NCBI RefSeq assembly: GCF_003319125.1
Contig: NZ_QOHG01000015.1
Coordinates: 58,143-122,142, forward strand
Source: Blastococcus sp. TF02A-26
GTDB lineage: Bacteria; Actinomycetota; Actinomycetes; Mycobacteriales; Geodermatophilaceae
Direction: 5' to 3'
Length of the DNA stretch: 64,000 bases
A program made the position numbers and the translations under genes. The notes beneath the pieces are model-generated. The model made no database searches, was not told where the DNA came from, and saw nothing but the letters and a program-made list of their open reading frames with translations. This document shows positions 61,132 through 64,000 of this stretch, one piece after another; within the stretch, counting starts at the first letter, position 1, and each line of letters begins with the position of its first letter.

Positions 61132-61959
61132 TCAGGCCCGGACGACGGCGTCGCGCACCCGCCGTGCCGCCGCACGCCGGTCGGCGGCCAGGACGGCCAT
61201 CGCCGCGGCGATCACCCCGGCGGAGACGACCGCCGCGACCAGACCCTCCCCGCCGCGGGTGCCGCTGGCCACGTTCACCGCGGTGTGCGCGAGCGCGACC
61301 ACCCCGACGCTGCCGCTGCGCTCGTACAGCCAGCCCAGGACGACCGACCCGCACGCCAGGCCGAGCAGCCAACCGGGCAGCACGAGCGGGGAGAGGTCGG
61401 CCAGACCGCTGTCGATCCAGAACAGCGGCAGGTGCCACAGCGCCCAGGGGACGGTGAGCACCAGCGCCGCGTCGCGCAGCCCCAGCCGCCGGCGCAGCCG
61501 GGTCCACGCCAGGCCGCGCCAGCCCACCTCCTCGCCCAGCCCGTTCACGACGAGCAGGACGAGGAGCACCGCCGGCCACGACCACGCCGGGATGCCGGGC
61601 ATCACCGCGAAGTCGCCGGGCGCGGGGCCGTCCCCGGTGACGTGCGCGACGGCGGCCACGGTCGCGGCGACGGGCAGCGGCAGCAGCGCCACCAGCCACC
61701 AGCGGGGCGCGCCGAGCCGGCCGCGGAGCCGGCGCAGGCCCGCTCGGCCGCCGGTCGCCGCCGTGACGGCCACGGCCGCCAGCATCGGCCCCAGCAGGCC
61801 GGGGACGTGGCTCACGGTCCCGCCGGTCACCGCCACCGGCACCCACCACGCCCACGACAGCGCCACGGCGAGCAGGAGGTAGGCGGTGAGCTGCCGGTCG
61901 CGGACCAGGGCGCGGAGGCCGGACAGGGCGGGAGACGTGCCGGCCTCCGCCGCGCCCAC
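61132..61959 (-). CDS. CPBP-family intramembrane protease (CAAX protease-like)
   Basis: 275 aa from GTG 61959. About eight membrane helices. Motif 1 NGLGEEVGWRGLAW (EExxxR), motif 2 WALWHLPLF (FxxxH), motif 3 HTAVNV. The Glu and His residues of the ABI/CPBP peptidase are present. Role in bacteriocin immunity or prenyl-like processing is known in some relatives; unknown here. Begins five bases after the flavodoxin stop. Confidence 0.85.
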   Translation of the reverse strand: MGAAEAGTSPALSGLRALVRDRQLTAYLLLAVALSWAWWVPVAVTGGTVSHVPGLLGPMLAAVAVTAATGGRAGLRRLRGRLGAPRWWLVALLPLPVAATVAAVAHVTGDGPAPGDFAVMPGIPAWSWPAVLLVLLVVNGLGEEVGWRGLAWTRLRRRLGLRDAALVLTVPWALWHLPLFWIDSGLADLSPLVLPGWLLGLACGSVVLGWLYERSGSVGVVALAHTAVNVASGTRGGEGLVAAVVSAGVIAAAMAVLAADRRAAARRVRDAVVRA

Positions 61960-61964
61960 GCGGG

Positions 61965-62501
61965 TCAGTGGTGGACCGGCGCGGTGGCCAGCGCCCGGGC
62001 CAGCGTGGCGCCCCACTCCCGGGCCCGGTCCTCCTCGCCGTCGGCGAGCGGCCCCTCGACGTCGGTGACCGAGAAGTGCTCGGCCGGCGCGAGGATCGTC
62101 AGGCCGAGCCCGCGGAGCAGCTTCTCCTCCGTCCGTGCCGCGTGGTCCATCCGCACCAGCAGCTTCGGGTGGTCGCTGCGGGTGTCGTACGCGGCCGCAC
62201 GGATCCCGGCTCGGGGGACGCGGACGGCGTCCAGCCACTCGTGCAGGCCGCGGTCGGTGTCCGCGACGTGCGCCCCGTGCTGGTCCACGGCCCCCTGCCG
62301 GGTCGCGGGCCGGGGCATCGAGAACCCGTGGTTGGGCCCGCCCACGACGAGCAGGCCCACGTCGGGCCCCAGCTCGGCCGGAGCACCGTCGGCCGCGACG
62401 ACGTCCACCGGCAGGGCGCCGGACAGGCCGTCCGCGATCGCGTGCGCGATGGTCCGGCCGTTGCCGAACACCGACTCGTACACGACCAGGGCTCGGGTCA
62501 T
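61965..62501 (-). CDS. Flavodoxin-like protein
   Basis: 178 aa from ATG 62501. The FMN phosphate loop is ESVFGNGRTIAHAI, following strand ALVVY. The second and third FMN loops are VVGGPNHGFSMP and YDTR. Small electron carrier or NAD(P)H quinone reductase. A GAGG site lies 11 bases upstream. Lies five bases after the nitroreductase-like gene on the same strand. Confidence 0.85.
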   Translation of the reverse strand: MTRALVVYESVFGNGRTIAHAIADGLSGALPVDVVAADGAPAELGPDVGLLVVGGPNHGFSMPRPATRQGAVDQHGAHVADTDRGLHEWLDAVRVPRAGIRAAAYDTRSDHPKLLVRMDHAARTEEKLLRGLGLTILAPAEHFSVTDVEGPLADGEEDRAREWGATLARALATAPVHH

Positions 62502-62506
62502 GCTGC

Positions 62507-63238
62507 TCACCACCTCGGCTCGGGGTCCGTGTCCGGACCGACGCTAGGGGGGCGTACACCGCGACGGGACCGACGAAGGGCCCGGACGCACGGGGCACAG
62601 GTCCCGGACGGGATCGGGATGCCGTTCACCACGCGGAAGACCGGGAACCGGTCGGCCACCCGGGCGATCTCCGGGAGCGCGAGGTCCCGGCCGACGCCGA
62701 AGAAGCCCCGGGCCTCACGGGCGACCGCCGCCGAGTCGGCGGAGCGCCCGGCGCGGAGCACGTAGGCCCGGATCACGGGAGGTCGCTCCGCCGGCGGCAC
62801 CTCGGCGAGCGTCACCCCCACGCGGTGCCGTCCGCGGCGCAGCACCACCCGCCCGCCCGCGGCACGCACGTTGCGGACCCAGTCGGACTCCCCGGTGAGC
62901 GAGACGAGGTACCCGTGCCCTCGGTGCCGCGCGAGCACGAGGGTGGTCCGCCGGGGCCTCCCGGTGCGGCGTCCCGGCACCTCGAGGGTGACCACGTAGC
63001 CGGGGCTGAGGGCGAGCGCGGTCAGGGCGTGCCCCAGCCACTGCAGGCGGGCGTAGAGCCGGGGCGGTGGGCGGTAGCGGGCCGGACCCGGGTCGCCGAG
63101 GGGCATCAGGAACCGGTGGCCGGCACGACGGACGCCGCTGCCCGGGAGGAGGGAGCGCAGCACGTCGGCCGCCACGACGCGGCGCTCCTCGACGTCGGTG
63201 GCGTCGGCGGGTCGGCCCGTGGTGCGGGTGGGGGACAT
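62507..63238 (-). CDS. Deazaflavin (F420)-dependent nitroreductase-family protein
   Basis: 243 aa from ATG 63238. The Ddn/FDOR core is LEVPGRRTGRPRRTTLVL, HGYLVSLTGESDWVRNVRAAGG and the tail LPEIARVADRFPVFRV. F420-dependent reductases of this split-barrel family reduce quinones, nitro groups or biliverdin. The first 80 residues are an Arg-rich extension not seen in typical Ddn. First gene in a run with flavodoxin and a CPBP protease. Confidence 0.8.
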   Translation of the reverse strand: MSPTRTTGRPADATDVEERRVVAADVLRSLLPGSGVRRAGHRFLMPLGDPGPARYRPPPRLYARLQWLGHALTALALSPGYVVTLEVPGRRTGRPRRTTLVLARHRGHGYLVSLTGESDWVRNVRAAGGRVVLRRGRHRVGVTLAEVPPAERPPVIRAYVLRAGRSADSAAVAREARGFFGVGRDLALPEIARVADRFPVFRVVNGIPIPSGTCAPCVRALRRSRRGVRPPSVGPDTDPEPRW

Positions 63239-63374
63239 GTCGCGATCCCAGTGCGGAGCGGCCGGCCGGGGCTGCGGCCGGACGGCCCGCCGATCGGGAC
63301 CTCCGGCCCCGTTCCGTGGCGGCGCCCGCCTGCCAGCGTGGGACGAGCGACCCCGACCCGACCCGGGAGGACCC

Positions 63375-63872
63375 ATGACGCAGACCGGTGCCGCCGACGA
63401 GCGGCTGCGCGAGGTGCTGGCCTTCAGCCGTCCCGTGCAGGGGGACGGCGTCACCGTCATCCCGGCCGCCGCGGTGCGGACCCACCGCGCCACCCGTGCC
63501 GACGGCGTGGGCCCGGACGGGCGCGGGTTCGACGCCAGCATGTCCGGCGGCCGCCCGCTCGGCGCCTTCGTGGTCCGGGACGGCCGGGTGCGCTGGTGGC
63601 CGGTCGTCGACGCGACGCGGGTGATCACCACTGCGGAGCTCGTGGTCGGTGCCGTCCTCGTCGCCCGCCGGCTGGCGGACCGGCCGAGCGGGGCCCGTGC
63701 CGCGGTCTCGATGGGGCCGGGTGGCTGGGTGAGCATGAAGGGCGGGTCCATGGCGGTGCGCCCGGCCCGGCGGGGATGGCGCCGGCTACCCGTCTCCGTC
63801 GCGCCGCCGCGCCGGCGTCCGTGGTGGGCCCGGCTCCTGGCCGCCGTCCCCCTGCAGTCGCTCGTGGGCTAG
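63375..63872 (+). CDS. GerW/YtfJ-like protein
   Basis: 165 aa from ATG 63375 after GGGAGGACCC. The core SRPVQGDGVTVIPAAAVRTH ... SGGRPLGAFVVRDGRVRWWPVVDATRVITTAELVVG matches the GerW/YtfJ fold (beta hairpin plus D-rich loop), known from Bacillus spores but also present in non-spore-formers. A short basic hydrophobic tail follows. The stop TAG lies within the GCTAGC that also borders the insertion element. Confidence 0.65.
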   Translation: MTQTGAADERLREVLAFSRPVQGDGVTVIPAAAVRTHRATRADGVGPDGRGFDASMSGGRPLGAFVVRDGRVRWWPVVDATRVITTAELVVGAVLVARRLADRPSGARAAVSMGPGGWVSMKGGSMAVRPARRGWRRLPVSVAPPRRRPWWARLLAAVPLQSLVG

Positions 63873-64000
63873 CTGTACTGCCCGGACAGGTTGGTCAATC
63901 GAGTGATGGGCGGTCGGTTCTCCGTCGCGGTGTGGGGCCGGTGATGGTTGTACTCGTGGAGCCAGCCCGGCAGTGCTTTGCGGCGGGCTGATTCGCTGAG
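63868..64000 (-). mobile_element. IS481-family insertion element, left end in a GCTAGC target
   Basis: GCTAGC (63868-63873) is followed by TGTACTGCCCGGACAGG from 63874, the likely terminal repeat start TGT. IS481 elements are known to insert at NCTAGN and duplicate it. The rest of the element lies beyond the window. Confidence 0.75.
63869..64000 (-). CDS. IS481-family transposase, C-terminal end (partial)
   Basis: The minus-strand frame entering from the right edge codes for 43 residues: LSESARRKALPGWLHEYNHH, then RPHTATENRPPITRLTN and a short tail to the stop. The WLHEYNHHRPHTA segment is the retroviral-integrase-core end of IS481-like transposases. The stop TAG is the complement of CTA at 63869-63871, inside the target site. 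Confidence 0.85.
   Translation of the reverse strand, partial: LSESARRKALPGWLHEYNHHRPHTATENRPPITRLTNLSGQYS

Overview
The window is very GC-rich DNA with dense, bidirectional gene packing, many GTG starts and almost no spacer. It carries several actinobacterial marker families: a WhiB regulator, a PASTA-type Ser/Thr kinase, a GTP-type PEP carboxykinase, a DivIVA-like coiled-coil protein, an F420-type (Ddn-like) nitroreductase, and two 13E12/DUF222-HNH proteins. The gene mix resembles Geodermatophilaceae (Blastococcus, Geodermatophilus, Modestobacter); this is an inference from gene content, not a database match. Apart from the IS481-type end at the right edge and the two 13E12 copies it looks like ordinary chromosome. 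I see no tRNA, rRNA, CRISPR array, prophage or defence island.

Layout. 1-8.4 kb: RCK potassium channel, Ser/Thr kinase, first 13E12 protein, MFS exporter, luciferase-like oxidoreductase, VOC protein and an MT0933-type small protein. 8.4-13.7 kb: ATP-dependent DNA ligase (LigB type), YihY/BrkB membrane protein, DUF1707/LiaF-like, YchJ-like, PspC and a secreted SGNH esterase. 13.7-26.4 kb: an apparent nitrogen-heterocycle catabolic region. It holds a 2OG-Fe(II) oxygenase, a PdxH-like flavoprotein, an FAD-linked oxidase, a PDR/VanB reductase, three amidohydrolases, a NitT/TauT-type ABC importer and a creatininase-family amidase. The reductase, deaminase, ATPase and permease genes overlap stop-to-start.

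26.4-37.6 kb: GH63-type glucosidase, ArsC-like protein, CspA with a long leader, a zinc-ribbon protein, an exonuclease/DNA polymerase broken by a frameshift, pckG, a c-di-AMP (ydaO) riboswitch ahead of a secreted wall protein, a TSUP permease and an enoyl-CoA hydratase with a minisatellite in its 5' coding end. 37.6-46.1 kb: GAF/PAS/SpoIIE phosphatase, 2-hydroxyacid dehydrogenase, WhiB, a DivIVA-like protein, DUF3068 and a SUV3-like RNA helicase. 46.3-51.5 kb: DrrAB-like exporter behind a SoxR/MerR-type promoter, GNAT, HxlR, TetR and a TetR-controlled amidohydrolase. 51.8-64 kb: SNF2 ATPase followed by a frameshifted RNase III-domain protein, MOSC protein, patatin, acyltransferase, a frameshifted sugar porter, second 13E12 protein, CPBP protease, flavodoxin, Ddn-like protein, GerW-like protein and the IS481 end.

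The most useful regulatory observations are the c-di-AMP riboswitch, the 19-bp-spacer MerR-type promoter before the exporter, the twin TetR operators flanking a consensus promoter, a hairpin that holds a start codon, several leaderless promoters (TAnnnT 6-8 nt before the start), and perfect long hairpins between convergent genes. Three genes are each disrupted by a single-base indel that one base restores; sequencing error and recent pseudogenisation both remain possible.
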